Shown piece by piece: positions 24,991 to 34,220 of a stretch of DNA of 64,000 nt. The notes under the pieces are model-generated. The model was not told where the DNA came from, searched no databases, and saw only the letters and a list, made by a program, of their open reading frames with translations. Source of the stretch: Flavobacteriaceae bacterium (lineage in GTDB: Bacteria > Bacteroidota > Bacteroidia > Flavobacteriales > Flavobacteriaceae); NCBI GenBank assembly GCA_009827225.1, contig WUAI01000007.1, forward strand, positions 38,155 to 102,154. Direction: 5' to 3'. The position numbers were made by a program, and so were the translations under genes. Each line of letters opens with the position of its first letter. Position 1 is the first letter of the stretch.

Positions 24991-25794
24991 ATGAAGAAAA
25001 CTACAATACTTTTAATTTTTATCGTATCCCTGGGAACTTCTCTCTGGGGACAAGTAGGGGTAGGAACTTCCAATCCTGAAGGTATACTTGACATTAGTTC
25101 AACAACGAACGGTTTTGTATATCCGAGCGTTGCGCTAACTTCTACAACAACAGCAGCACCGGTGGTAAATCCGCAGGGAGGAGCATTAGCAGTTGGGACT
25201 ACGATATTTAATACGGCTACAACCAATACGGGGTCGAACGATGTAGAACCTGGTATATATTCCTGGAACGGTAGCCAGTGGATCACGCACTTCTTTAAAA
25301 GACAATCCGAGAAGTATGAGCAATCTTTGCTTGTAAGGACTTCCTCGAATGCGGGATATGAAGAAATAACTGGTTTAGGTCAGTCTGATAATGTAACGTT
25401 TACTGCAGACTACACTGGAAATTACAGAATTGAAGTAAAAACCAATTACGGTGCAGGACAAATTGCTCCAGGTGGTATCAATGTAAATGTTGGGATGGTG
25501 GAAGGAACCTTCCGATTCAATTTTAACGGAACCAACTATTACTTTTCTGCTAAATCCTATTCTGCCTACAATAGCCATATTGGAGGAGGTGGAACTCATT
25601 ATGTAAATCGGTGGAAAGAAACCTACATTACCGAGTATGTTTCATTGGTGGCCGGAACAACCTATTCATTTTACCTGGAATTTGATCAGGGAGATGCTAC
25701 AGGATATGCCGGCACCGGGAATACAGGTAATGGAAGAGGCTATATCGGTTCCGATATTCCTTGTGTTGTCGAATTTACCTATATAGACGAATAA
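24991..25794 (+). CDS. secreted VGINT-module protein, short paralogue 2
   Basis: A 267-residue protein; the ATG at 24991 gives the signal peptide MKKTTILLIFIVSLGTSLWG, better than a start 18 nt earlier inside the intergenic gap. It has the shared module (VGVGTSNPEGILDISS, FVYPSVALTSTT, NVEPGIYSWNGSQW type) and a jelly-roll C-terminal half (FTADYTGNYRIEVKTNYG, GTFRFNFNGTNYYF, IPCVVEFTYIDE). It diverges from paralogue 1 mainly in the C-terminal loops, which carry the likely binding surface. Second gene of a three-gene tandem array. Confidence 0.75.
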   Translation: MKKTTILLIFIVSLGTSLWGQVGVGTSNPEGILDISSTTNGFVYPSVALTSTTTAAPVVNPQGGALAVGTTIFNTATTNTGSNDVEPGIYSWNGSQWITHFFKRQSEKYEQSLLVRTSSNAGYEEITGLGQSDNVTFTADYTGNYRIEVKTNYGAGQIAPGGINVNVGMVEGTFRFNFNGTNYYFSAKSYSAYNSHIGGGGTHYVNRWKETYITEYVSLVAGTTYSFYLEFDQGDATGYAGTGNTGNGRGYIGSDIPCVVEFTYIDE

Positions 25795-25821
25795 AATTCA
25801 ACATAGCTAAAAATTAAAGTA

Positions 25822-26625
25822 ATGAAATCTATACATAAAATATTCATTTTTTGCCTTTGTGTTTTTGCATTTCAGATTACCACAGTTGCCCAGGTTGGGA
25901 TAGGGACCACTTCACCTAAAGGTATGTTGGATGCATCTAACAGCAATAACTACGGAATCGTATTTCCACGAGTTGTTCTAACAGCCTCTAATGTCGAAGC
26001 CCCGGTGACAAATCCCAATGGTGGCGGACTGGTTGCGGGAACAACGGTCTATAACACCAATACAACCAGCACAGGAACCAACGATGTATATCCCGGAATA
26101 TATGCATGGAATGGAAGTTTGTGGATCCCACAATATTTAAGAGAGGATTCTGCCATATACGAGCAATCCTCAACCTCCCAGCGAATTACAAATTCCGGAA
26201 GTTATGTGGATGTAACAGGACTAGGAAACGGATCAACATTTACGGCAAAATATTCGGGAACCTATCGAGTGAAGGCCAACTTTAATTTTGGTGCAGGAAG
26301 AATAGTCGACTCAGGTGATACAATTGATATGGCAACACAGGAAGGTTACTTCAGATTTACTTTTGACGGAACGTCATATCTTATCTATACCCATGCTTAC
26401 TCTGTGGATAATGATCACTTAGGTACTGATTACGATCAATTCCGTCACGATACCTCGCTAATTTTATACGAAACACTGGCTGCTGGTCAGACTTACAATT
26501 TCCGATTGGAAATTGATATGTTCGTTTCTTCTCAGTTTGAAAACGGTGGAAATTCCGGAGACGGAAGAGCATACGTTGGAATTGGAGTTCCTTGTACCGT
26601 TGAATTCACTTATTTGGAAGAATAA
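25822..26625 (+). CDS. secreted VGINT-module protein, short paralogue 3
   Basis: A 267-residue protein with a signal peptide ending ITTVAQ and the shared module (VGIGTTSPKGMLDASN, IVFPRVVLTASN, NDVYPGIYAWNGSLW). The jelly-roll half ends VPCTVEFTYLEE. It has DNDHLGTDYDQFRHD where paralogue 2 has NSHIGGGGTHYVNR, so these are aligned variable loops. Third in the tandem array, 27 nt after paralogue 2 and 56 nt before the T9SS gene; all four may form one transcript ending at the strong terminator at 29901. Confidence 0.75.
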   Translation: MKSIHKIFIFCLCVFAFQITTVAQVGIGTTSPKGMLDASNSNNYGIVFPRVVLTASNVEAPVTNPNGGGLVAGTTVYNTNTTSTGTNDVYPGIYAWNGSLWIPQYLREDSAIYEQSSTSQRITNSGSYVDVTGLGNGSTFTAKYSGTYRVKANFNFGAGRIVDSGDTIDMATQEGYFRFTFDGTSYLIYTHAYSVDNDHLGTDYDQFRHDTSLILYETLAAGQTYNFRLEIDMFVSSQFENGGNSGDGRAYVGIGVPCTVEFTYLEE

Positions 26626-26681
26626 AATTTCAGCATCCATAAAAACAACTATTTTTGATTATATATCAAACCCAAAGAACT

Positions 26682-29600
26682 ATGTTTAAAAAATACCTGC
26701 CTTTTCTGATATCGTTATTAACGATTACAGCTTACTCACAAACTCCCTGCTCCGGTGGTACTGCCGGAGGATATCCGTGCGACGACCTAACACTTCAATC
26801 TTACATGAGTTCCAATACCTTTAGAAAGGGAGGAGACTCATTTATAGAAGCACAAGATTCTTGGGGGTGGACAGATACCTTAAATAATAAGGAATATGCT
26901 ATCGTAGCACTTGATGTAGGAACCGTCTTTGTTGACATTACCGATCCTGTAAATCCCATCTATGTGGGTCGTCTGGATTCCCATACGGGTAGCAGTTTAT
27001 GGCGAGACGTGAAAGTATACCAGGATCATGCCTATATCGTAAGTGATTCGAACGGAAATCACGGAATGCAGGTATATGACATGACACAGTTAGAGAGTAT
27101 TGGGTCACCTCCGAATACGAATCTATCGGAAACAGCATGGATCACCTGGGGAACCAGTGGAAGTAACCGCGGACGTGCACACAATATTGTGATCAATGAA
27201 GATACTGGATTTGCTTACGTAGTGGGAGTATCACCCTATAACAGCGGAGGACCAGTATTTATCGACTTATCTACCCCAGCCAGCCCGGTAGTGGTTGGCG
27301 CTTATTCATCTCAAGGGTATTGTCACGATGCACAGGTGGTGACTTACAATGGTCCAGATACTGAACATGTGGGCAAAGAGATTATGATAGGTAGTTTTAG
27401 TAGTTCAGATTTTGTACGAGTTATCGATGTTACTAACAAGAGTTCTATCTCCACGCTATCATCAATTGGGTACACCGGTAAACAATATACCCACCAGGGA
27501 TGGTTTACAGAAGATCAAAAATATTTTATCGTGGGTGATGAATTGGATGAACAAAATGCCGGATATAATACCCGGACTTTGGTTTTTGATATGACCGATT
27601 TAGACAACCCTTCGTTGCATTATACTTATACGTCTTCATTCAGTGCCATTGATCATAATGGTTATGTGAGAGGGAATCGATATTACCTTGCCAACTATAG
27701 AGCAGGAATGCGAGTGTTGCGAGTGGATGGACTCTATGATGGAACTCCTTCGATGACCGAAGACGCTTATTTTGATACCTATCCTTCGAACAATAACACT
27801 GGATTTGATGGAGTATGGAACGTTTACCCATACTTTGAAAGCGGTAACCTGGTAGTGACGGGCTTCGGTGGCGCAGGGACCGATGGTGACGGCGGTTTGT
27901 TTATCGTCAAAGATCCCGACTACGACAATACACCTCCAACAACTGTATGTCAAAACATTACGGCCACATTAAACCGTACCACAGGTAGCGTAACCATTAC
28001 AGCACTTGATGTGGATGGAGGTTCTACGGATGACTTCGGAATAGTTTCCAGAAGTATCGACATCGACACCTTTACCTGTGACGATCTAGGGCCTAACATG
28101 GTTACTCTTACGACCGTTGATGACTACGGAAACGAATCCTCATGTACCGCTACGGTAACAGTTGTAGGTGAAACTACGCAATACCTTGGAGGTACAAGCT
28201 GGACCAACGGCACTCCTGATATAGGATCTAACGCCAGAATTAGCGCTGTGGATTATCTAACAGGTACAGGCGGTAATATCAGTGCGTGTTCTTGTGAGGT
28301 GGACTCAGGAAGAACGCTTACAGTAGAAGCCGGAGATCATATCGAAATCACTAAAGACATCACGGTAAATGGTTCACTGATCGTAAACCATACCGGAAGT
28401 GTAGTACAAACCGACGATAATGCTTCAGTAATTAATAATGGAACTATCAATGTTTTATTGGATACGCCTAACCTCGCTTCCAGAGATTTTATGATCATGG
28501 GGGCACCTATGGATTCGGAAACACGAGGAGGAGTTTGGAACAGTGCATTTTTAGTATTAGAACATTTAACCGGTAACTTTGTTCCCAATCCGGATGTAGC
28601 CCTTGCATTCCCCGGAGCTGAAAATTTTGCCGACGACAACTATGACAACTGGCAACAGATGAATCTTCCGGATCCATTGAATCCTGCCGAAGGTTTCCTG
28701 GTACGCCCGCAATCAGGTTACGGACAACCTGGTGGAGTCTTTAATTATACCTACGGAACCGGTGGAGGAACGTTAAATAATGGACAGTATAACTTTAATG
28801 TATTGTATAATACCCCTGGCCCAACAGCAGCTGATAATAAGAACGCGAGTCCGAACGTAATGGCGAATCCGTTCCCATGTCCGATTTTCGCTGACGATCT
28901 CATCAACGCCAACGCTATGATCCAGGAAGTCTTTTTCTGGGAACACCTTACACCGCCCAGCCCCTCATTACCGGGTGCAGGTTCAATGAATTTCTCCATG
29001 GAAGATATCTCGATGTATAATCTTTCCGGAGGTGTAGGTGCCGGTAATCCTGAAATAGTGGCTACAAGACCCAATGGTTATATATCTACCGGTCAAGGTT
29101 TCGGTATCAAAGCATCAGCATCTGGTACCGCAGTCTTCAATAACTCAATGCGACGAACTACGAACAATAATACATTGAGAAATCAGGACAAGGAACGTAT
29201 TTGGCTACAGATCGTGGATACGGAATACCAAATGGGAGGAGCAACACTTTTAGCTTTTAATGAAAATACGACGGCCGGATTGGATAGTGGATATGACAGC
29301 CGCCGACTTGCGAAAGTGGTTTCCGTATATACCCATTTGGCAGACGGCACCCAGGAACTGGGAATTCAGTCCAGGGAAGCATTTGAACCCGGAATTCAAG
29401 TTCCAGTCGGATATTCAACTCAATTGGATGCAAATTTGAGTTATAAGATATCTATAGAAAGATTGGAAGGAGAAAATCTGGAGAACGCTACAGTTTATCT
29501 CATTGATAACATTACGGGTGGAATTCATAACCTAAGTGAATCTGCCTATGCATTCAGTAGTGATAAAGGCACATTCAATAATAGATTTATGCTGCAGTTT

Positions 29601-29873
29601 GAGATGGAAGATATTCTAGGTCCAGGAGAAAATTCCTTAAGCAACGTGGTTATCTATCCAAACCCTGCTCAAGACATCTTAACCATTGTTTCCCCGAATT
29701 CTTTTATTCAAAATGTGGAAATCTATGATATCCGCGGACGAAGAATGGAGCAGCCGGTTCCCAATAATAAAAACACCTGTACCATGGATGTATCTTCATT
29801 AGAGACTGCCATGTACTTTGTTAAAATCACGACGGAATCAGGTTCAATTACTAAAAAGTTGATTACGAAATAA
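26682..29873 (+). CDS. large T9SS-secreted choice-of-anchor B/LVIVD-repeat protein
   Basis: A 1063-residue protein starting MFKKYLPFLISLLTITAYSQ (the upstream start at 26655 is non-ATG and adds nine polar residues). Residues 1-410 match choice-of-anchor B proteins with LVIVD-type repeats (YAIVALDVGTVFVDITDPVNPIY, SLWRDVKVYQDHAYIVSD, HNGYVRGNRYYLANYRAGMRVL). A HYR-like beta-sandwich follows (CQNITATLNRTTGSVTITA). The middle holds a surface-protein domain around residues 500-830. The end is a type A T9SS domain (NVVIYPNPAQDILTI, YDIRGRRMEQ, FVKITTESGSITKKLI). Exported and surface-exposed; ligand unknown. Confidence 0.85.
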   Translation: MFKKYLPFLISLLTITAYSQTPCSGGTAGGYPCDDLTLQSYMSSNTFRKGGDSFIEAQDSWGWTDTLNNKEYAIVALDVGTVFVDITDPVNPIYVGRLDSHTGSSLWRDVKVYQDHAYIVSDSNGNHGMQVYDMTQLESIGSPPNTNLSETAWITWGTSGSNRGRAHNIVINEDTGFAYVVGVSPYNSGGPVFIDLSTPASPVVVGAYSSQGYCHDAQVVTYNGPDTEHVGKEIMIGSFSSSDFVRVIDVTNKSSISTLSSIGYTGKQYTHQGWFTEDQKYFIVGDELDEQNAGYNTRTLVFDMTDLDNPSLHYTYTSSFSAIDHNGYVRGNRYYLANYRAGMRVLRVDGLYDGTPSMTEDAYFDTYPSNNNTGFDGVWNVYPYFESGNLVVTGFGGAGTDGDGGLFIVKDPDYDNTPPTTVCQNITATLNRTTGSVTITALDVDGGSTDDFGIVSRSIDIDTFTCDDLGPNMVTLTTVDDYGNESSCTATVTVVGETTQYLGGTSWTNGTPDIGSNARISAVDYLTGTGGNISACSCEVDSGRTLTVEAGDHIEITKDITVNGSLIVNHTGSVVQTDDNASVINNGTINVLLDTPNLASRDFMIMGAPMDSETRGGVWNSAFLVLEHLTGNFVPNPDVALAFPGAENFADDNYDNWQQMNLPDPLNPAEGFLVRPQSGYGQPGGVFNYTYGTGGGTLNNGQYNFNVLYNTPGPTAADNKNASPNVMANPFPCPIFADDLINANAMIQEVFFWEHLTPPSPSLPGAGSMNFSMEDISMYNLSGGVGAGNPEIVATRPNGYISTGQGFGIKASASGTAVFNNSMRRTTNNNTLRNQDKERIWLQIVDTEYQMGGATLLAFNENTTAGLDSGYDSRRLAKVVSVYTHLADGTQELGIQSREAFEPGIQVPVGYSTQLDANLSYKISIERLEGENLENATVYLIDNITGGIHNLSESAYAFSSDKGTFNNRFMLQFEMEDILGPGENSLSNVVIYPNPAQDILTIVSPNSFIQNVEIYDIRGRRMEQPVPNNKNTCTMDVSSLETAMYFVKITTESGSITKKLITK

Positions 29874-29900
29874 ATAGAAATTTTTGTTCCGAACATAGGA

Positions 29901-29936
29901 AAATGCCTTTACAAATTTGTAAAGGCATTTTTTTTT
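29901..29936 (+). terminator. terminator of the T9SS gene 26682
   Basis: Bases 29901-29930 are a perfect 30-bp palindrome (AAATGCCTTTACAAA and its complement), followed by T. The strongest terminator-like hairpin in the window. Confidence 0.92.
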
Positions 29937-29982
29937 GATTTTTTATTAACAATACTGAATTCTAACTCCAAAAGGTTAACAA

Positions 29983-30014
29983 ATTGTCTTCTAAATAGTT
30001 ACGAAATATACTTG
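29983..30014 (+). promoter_or_regulatory. candidate promoter of gene 30232
   Basis: ATTG (29983-29986), 20-nt spacer, TATACTTG (30007-30014; one mismatch to TAnnTTTG). Confidence 0.4.
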
Positions 30015-30072
30015 TAGTCTTTTACTTACTATAAAATTATTTATTAATATATTTTAACGTTAAAGTGTATGT

Positions 30073-30086
30073 TTTTATCGATAAAA
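30073..30086. promoter_or_regulatory. ATCGAT-centred palindrome upstream of gene 30232
   Basis: Perfect 14-bp palindrome TTTTATCGATAAAA, followed after four bases by TATAATTA, a weak -7 box. Same arrangement and spacing as at 32968 before paralogue 33062. Confidence 0.55.
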
Positions 30087-30231
30087 TGCATATAATTACA
30101 AAATAATTCAGGTATTAGTTTTTTTGAGCAATCAAACGAAACCCAAATTTTTATGTAAAACATTAACCAGCCCAAAGCTTTGAATCACCTCTAACCAATG
30201 TTCAGGCTTTCTTTTTAAAATCGTTGTAGAT

Positions 30232-32790
30232 ATGAAAAAATTTCTCCCCAAGAATTTGATCAATGCATTCTTCGTATTTTTAATCCTAATCACCACTTCT
30301 TTAACTTTAAATGCCCAGGTAGGGATCAATACCGTGACTCCTGAAGGTGGATCAATTTTAGATATCACCAGTTCAGATAAAGGTCTTTTGATTCCCAGGG
30401 TAGATATTACGGACCTTAGTACCATCGCTCCTATCACGGGCGGAGGCATTGAAAGCCTGCTCGTGTATAATACCAATATCACCACGGGTCCCGGATTCTT
30501 TTATTGGGACGGTGACGACTGGATTGGTATTGGACAAGGAAACGATTGGAAAGTAGATGGAAACAATGGAACCACTCCAGGTACAGGAGCATCCCAGAAC
30601 TTCTTGGGTACTACAGACAACCAGGATCTTGTGGTCGCAACAAACAGTACCGAAGCATTCAGAGTAAACACTGCAGGCCGAATTTTGGCAACGCAGAGCG
30701 GCTCGGCAGCAAGCCCATTGTTTGGTTGGTCCGGGGATTCGGATAAAGGTTTTTACAGTCCCGGAGCCGATCAGTTTGGCTTGGTGACAAATGGTACAGA
30801 AAGATTAAGAATTCCAAACGCAAACGCAGTTAGAGCGATGGCAAATGGAACCAATAGCCTCCCTTTTTATTCTTGGAACTCAGATTCAGATTTAGGAATA
30901 TGGAGAAGTGATACGGATAGATTGAACATTTCGGCCGGTGGCCGGGAAATGGTTGAATTCAATGAAAATGGTTCAAACTCTGAAGTGGTATTTAACGACG
31001 GTAGCACCAACTCCGATTTTCGAGTGGAGAGCGATTCAAACGATAACATACTGTTCGTAGATGGAGGAAGTAATGCCGTGGGAGTTGGAACGAATACTCC
31101 CGGTGGTATTCTGGATTTAACATCAACCACCAATGGTTTTGTTCCTCCACGGGTATCTCTTACATCCACAACCGCATCTGCTCCGGTTGTTAATCCGCAA
31201 GGAGGTAGTTTAATCGCAGGCACAACAGTTTACAATACGGCCACAGCGGGAACAGCGCCAAACGATGTTGCGCCCGGTTTGTACTATTGGAACGGATCTC
31301 GTTGGGTAGCCTATGCAGGTTCCCCTGGTGGACTTGATTGGACATTAACCGGAAACTCAGGAACGACTCCAATTACCAATTATTTAGGAACTACAGATGA
31401 TGTTGCATTGGCAATAAGTACCAATTCGGCACCCAGAATATTAATAAATTCAGACAATACGGCAAATGGAGAGGTAATTGTTAATTCTACAGGTTACTTC
31501 GGAAACTATATGTTGCAATCACATTCTTCTTCAACCGAAACCGCCTTCGGAGGATTTGGAACAGGAACAGAAGAGACTTATTACGGCCAAAGTACCGGTG
31601 GAGGTCTGGTTGGATTGTTCTTGACCTCTTCAGGTGATGGTTTTCGGTCTTTGTCAAGTTTGTCGAGTGGAAATGGAGTTCAGGGTACGGGTGGAGCATT
31701 CACTTCTTATTCATTTCCAGGAGTTTCTTCAGGAGGAGTATTTGCAGGAACATACGGTGTGTCAGGACTCTCTTTGAGCGCAACTGGAACTGGAGTCGCT
31801 GGACTGGGTCAGGGCAGAACAACCATAGTTATAGATCCAAATGGATCGGGTGTTGCCGCATCGGGAGACACATTAGGACTATTTGCCTATGCCGGTGAAG
31901 GGGATGTTGCTCCCGCCAATGAAGGGAATGCAGCCGCCGAATTTTCCTTAGACGCAGACAATGACGTAACCACGACAAACGGTAATAACGGAACTCGCGC
32001 CAGGGCTAAATTGGCAGGATTTGATGATGTCACACCAGATGGTGTACTTTCTAGTGCCGATAGTTACTACGGCGGATACTTTAGCGGAGGTAGTGAAAGT
32101 TCAGGTACTCCTAGTTATGCCTACGTGGGAATGCGCTATAACACAAACTCAAATGGAAATGGAGTACTTGGTGGAGGTCTGGATTATAAGATTATTGGTA
32201 CAGGTTCCGTATCAACTTTGATTGATGGCCCTGATGGAAATCCACGAGTTATGTTTGCGCCAGAAGCACCGGAAATTTTATTCCAGGATTTCGGAGTTGG
32301 ACAGTTGGTCAATGGTGAGGTTCGAATCGACATTGATCCAATCTTACGAAAATCTATCCATGTGGATGCTCAAAATCCTTTGAAAGTATATGTGACCCTT
32401 GAAGGAGATTGTAATGGTGTATTTGTGACTGATAAATCGGCGGAGGGATTCACCGTAAAAGAATTACAAGGAGGAACCAGTAATGCAGCCTTTTCCTGGC
32501 AAATAGTGGCCAGTAGAGCAGATAGAGTGGGAGCCGATGGAAGAATGATTTCTCAGCACGTGGGTGTCCGATTACCTCAAGGACCGGCTCCAGTCAAGGC
32601 AAAGACATATGTTGCCATGGACGCAGAGGGATCAAATCACAATATAAAAAATAATCCAAATACTCTTGTAACCAAAGGGGGATCAAACTTTCAAAACAAC
32701 GGCCCCACTCCCAACGTTCGGAATAATAGTCCAAAGTTGGAAGAAAACAAAAAATCCAAACTGGAAAAAAACACTCCAGAAAGAAACTAA
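30232..32790 (+). CDS. large secreted surface protein with two VGINT modules, paralogue of 21417
   Basis: An 852-residue protein with a signal peptide ending TSLTLNAQ. Module 1: VGINTVTPEGGSILDITS, LIPRVDITDLSTIAPITGG. Module 2 from about residue 280: VGVGTNTPGGILDLTS, FVPPRVSLTSTT, NDVAPGLYYWNGSRW. The C-terminal conserved segment is EGDCNGVFVTDKSAEGF, KELQGGTSNAAFSWQIVASR, followed by a polar Asn/Lys-rich tail of about 90 residues that 21417 lacks. The fibre-like middle differs more from 21417 than the two ends do. Likely a surface filament or fibre protein; no T9SS sorting domain. Confidence 0.75.
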   Translation: MKKFLPKNLINAFFVFLILITTSLTLNAQVGINTVTPEGGSILDITSSDKGLLIPRVDITDLSTIAPITGGGIESLLVYNTNITTGPGFFYWDGDDWIGIGQGNDWKVDGNNGTTPGTGASQNFLGTTDNQDLVVATNSTEAFRVNTAGRILATQSGSAASPLFGWSGDSDKGFYSPGADQFGLVTNGTERLRIPNANAVRAMANGTNSLPFYSWNSDSDLGIWRSDTDRLNISAGGREMVEFNENGSNSEVVFNDGSTNSDFRVESDSNDNILFVDGGSNAVGVGTNTPGGILDLTSTTNGFVPPRVSLTSTTASAPVVNPQGGSLIAGTTVYNTATAGTAPNDVAPGLYYWNGSRWVAYAGSPGGLDWTLTGNSGTTPITNYLGTTDDVALAISTNSAPRILINSDNTANGEVIVNSTGYFGNYMLQSHSSSTETAFGGFGTGTEETYYGQSTGGGLVGLFLTSSGDGFRSLSSLSSGNGVQGTGGAFTSYSFPGVSSGGVFAGTYGVSGLSLSATGTGVAGLGQGRTTIVIDPNGSGVAASGDTLGLFAYAGEGDVAPANEGNAAAEFSLDADNDVTTTNGNNGTRARAKLAGFDDVTPDGVLSSADSYYGGYFSGGSESSGTPSYAYVGMRYNTNSNGNGVLGGGLDYKIIGTGSVSTLIDGPDGNPRVMFAPEAPEILFQDFGVGQLVNGEVRIDIDPILRKSIHVDAQNPLKVYVTLEGDCNGVFVTDKSAEGFTVKELQGGTSNAAFSWQIVASRADRVGADGRMISQHVGVRLPQGPAPVKAKTYVAMDAEGSNHNIKNNPNTLVTKGGSNFQNNGPTPNVRNNSPKLEENKKSKLEKNTPERN

Positions 32791-32815
32791 AGTCTTATAT
32801 GATATAAATTCCCGC

Positions 32816-32848
32816 AAAGACCTTCAGAATCGCACTGAAGGTCTTTTT
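32816..32848 (+). terminator. terminator of gene 30232
   Basis: 12-bp stem AAAGACCTTCAG (32816-32827) / CTGAAGGTCTTT (32835-32846), 7-nt loop, T run. Confidence 0.9.
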
Positions 32849-32945
32849 AATGGATAAAAGAAACATTTCAGTAATGGCTTTCCTTAGACACGGAATTTGA
32901 CCAAAAATCGTAATTCGGCAAATATTTAAAGGCCAGTAATGTTGC

Positions 32946-32992
32946 TTTTATCGATGAAAATTGCATATTTATCGATAAAATACCTATATTCG
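32946..32992 (+). promoter_or_regulatory. promoter with ATCGAT palindromes before gene 33062
   Basis: Near-palindrome TTTTATCGATGAAA (32946-32959), then TTGC (32961-32964), 20-nt spacer and TATATTCG (32985-32992) as -33/-7 elements. The perfect palindrome TTTATCGATAAA (32968-32979) lies inside the spacer, where a bound repressor would block polymerase. Confidence 0.6.
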
Positions 32993-33061
32993 GTTGCCTT
33001 TACAAAACCTAAGTTTTATAACTAACTAAGGCACAATAGCTTACTAATTGAACCCCATTTT

Positions 33062-33859
33062 ATGAAACCCCACAAAATCCCCAAATCCCCAAATTATTAC
33101 CTTTTTCTTTTATTTTTTTTAATCACAACACTAAGTTTCTCACAGGTAGGTATCAATACCACCTCTCCGGATGGTGCTCTTGATGTGAATAGCACTACTC
33201 AAGGTATCGTTTTACCCCGAGTGGCTTTAACTGCAACCAATGCTTCTGGCCCTGTTGTAAATCCGGCAGGTGGTGCCCTGGCAGTTGGAACGGTCGTTTT
33301 TAACACGGCGACTACATCCAATGGAACCTATGATGTGGTTCCTGGAATCTATGTTTGGAATGGAACAGAATGGTTCGCCAAATTCACCAAGAAACAGGCA
33401 GAATTATATACACAATCCTCGTACACCAGACCTTCTTCCAGTGCTGGTTTTGAAGATATTACAGGATTGGTGAGTCAGACGTTCACTGCAAACTACACCG
33501 GCACTTATAAAATTGAGGTGAGTGTTAATTATGGTACTGGATATGCGGCAGACAATGACTCGGAAACCGATGCCGTAGCCATTGATGCTACATTCCGTTT
33601 TACCTTTGATGGAACCGACTACGATATACCTATCAGCAGTTGGGCCGTACAAGGATCAACAACTTATTATTTAATCTGGGAACAAGCCTCTTATGTTCTC
33701 TATGTAGATCTTGTTGCCGGCAACAATTACAACTTTGGATTACAAGTGGACCAGGGAGACGGAACAGGACTGGAAAATAGCGGAGATTCCGGAAATGGTT
33801 TAGGCTACACAGGCTATGATGTTCCTTGCTCAGTAGAGTTTATTTTTATTGCTGAGTAA
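33062..33859 (+). CDS. secreted VGINT-module protein, short paralogue 4
   Basis: A 265-residue protein, closely similar to paralogue 1 (24189) over its whole mature length: shared VGINTTSPDGALDVNS, GIVLPRVALTATNAS, YDVVPGIYVWNGTEWFAKFTKK. The jelly-roll half (FTANYTGTYKIEVSVNYGTG, ATFRFTFDGTDYDIPISSW, VPCSVEFIFIAE) is also matched. The N-terminus has a basic, proline-rich lead (MKPHKIPKSPNYY) before the hydrophobic core. It has its own promoter with ATCGAT palindromes and is separated from the tandem array by genes 26682 and 30232, so it probably arose by segmental duplication. Confidence 0.75.
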   Translation: MKPHKIPKSPNYYLFLLFFLITTLSFSQVGINTTSPDGALDVNSTTQGIVLPRVALTATNASGPVVNPAGGALAVGTVVFNTATTSNGTYDVVPGIYVWNGTEWFAKFTKKQAELYTQSSYTRPSSSAGFEDITGLVSQTFTANYTGTYKIEVSVNYGTGYAADNDSETDAVAIDATFRFTFDGTDYDIPISSWAVQGSTTYYLIWEQASYVLYVDLVAGNNYNFGLQVDQGDGTGLENSGDSGNGLGYTGYDVPCSVEFIFIAE

Positions 33860-34215
33860 CGGCTATAACCGCATTGTTCCTTCGCAATTTCGTGACTTTG
33901 TTAACAGAATCCCGACAAAGTACAGATACGGCGATGTCTCTCGCTGTGTTTGCAGTCTATAATAATACAAGTACTTCGTATGTGGGAGGAACACTCGCCA
34001 ATATGCAAACCTTTGATGATTTTTTTGGGTTTTTCCCCGGCTGGAGTTTATCCTTCACCAAACATTTGACAGGACTCACTGTAGGGAATACTTACTCTTT
34101 AAAAGTACAGGCTGCGTTCGATGTATCAGTCACCTCAGGATTTAGTCCCACTCTTGATGTGAGCGCGTCAACTTTCCCAATCACTCATCATCTTACACTT
34201 TCAGTGATTCAATAA
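33856..34215 (+). pseudogene. fragment of a jelly-roll surface-protein domain
   Basis: An open frame just after the stop of 33062 with no ATG start before an internal Met at 33934, no signal peptide and no promoter. Its content is a beta-sandwich (SLAVFAVYNNTSTSYVGGTL, SLSFTKHLTGLTVGNTYSLKVQ, HHLTLSVIQ) like the C-terminal halves of secreted jelly-roll proteins. It looks like the 3' remnant of a truncated family member. It could instead be read as an extension of 33062 through a frameshift or readthrough, which seems less likely because 33062 is already full length. Confidence 0.5.
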
Positions 34216-34220
34216 GGTGG

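Larger units (their letters stand above)
29874..30231. other. 358-nt intergenic stretch before surface gene 30232
   Basis: Holds the terminator at 29901, a candidate promoter at 29983 and the 14-bp palindrome at 30073 (all entered separately). The rest is A+T-rich with no ORF. If the 29983 promoter is used, the mRNA leader would be about 210 nt and would contain the palindrome. Confidence 0.5.

Noticed and set aside
21417..32790. T9SS cargo status for the large fibre-like proteins 21417 and 30232
   Set aside because: Their C-termini lack the YPNP-type sorting domain; they have only an ordinary signal peptide.
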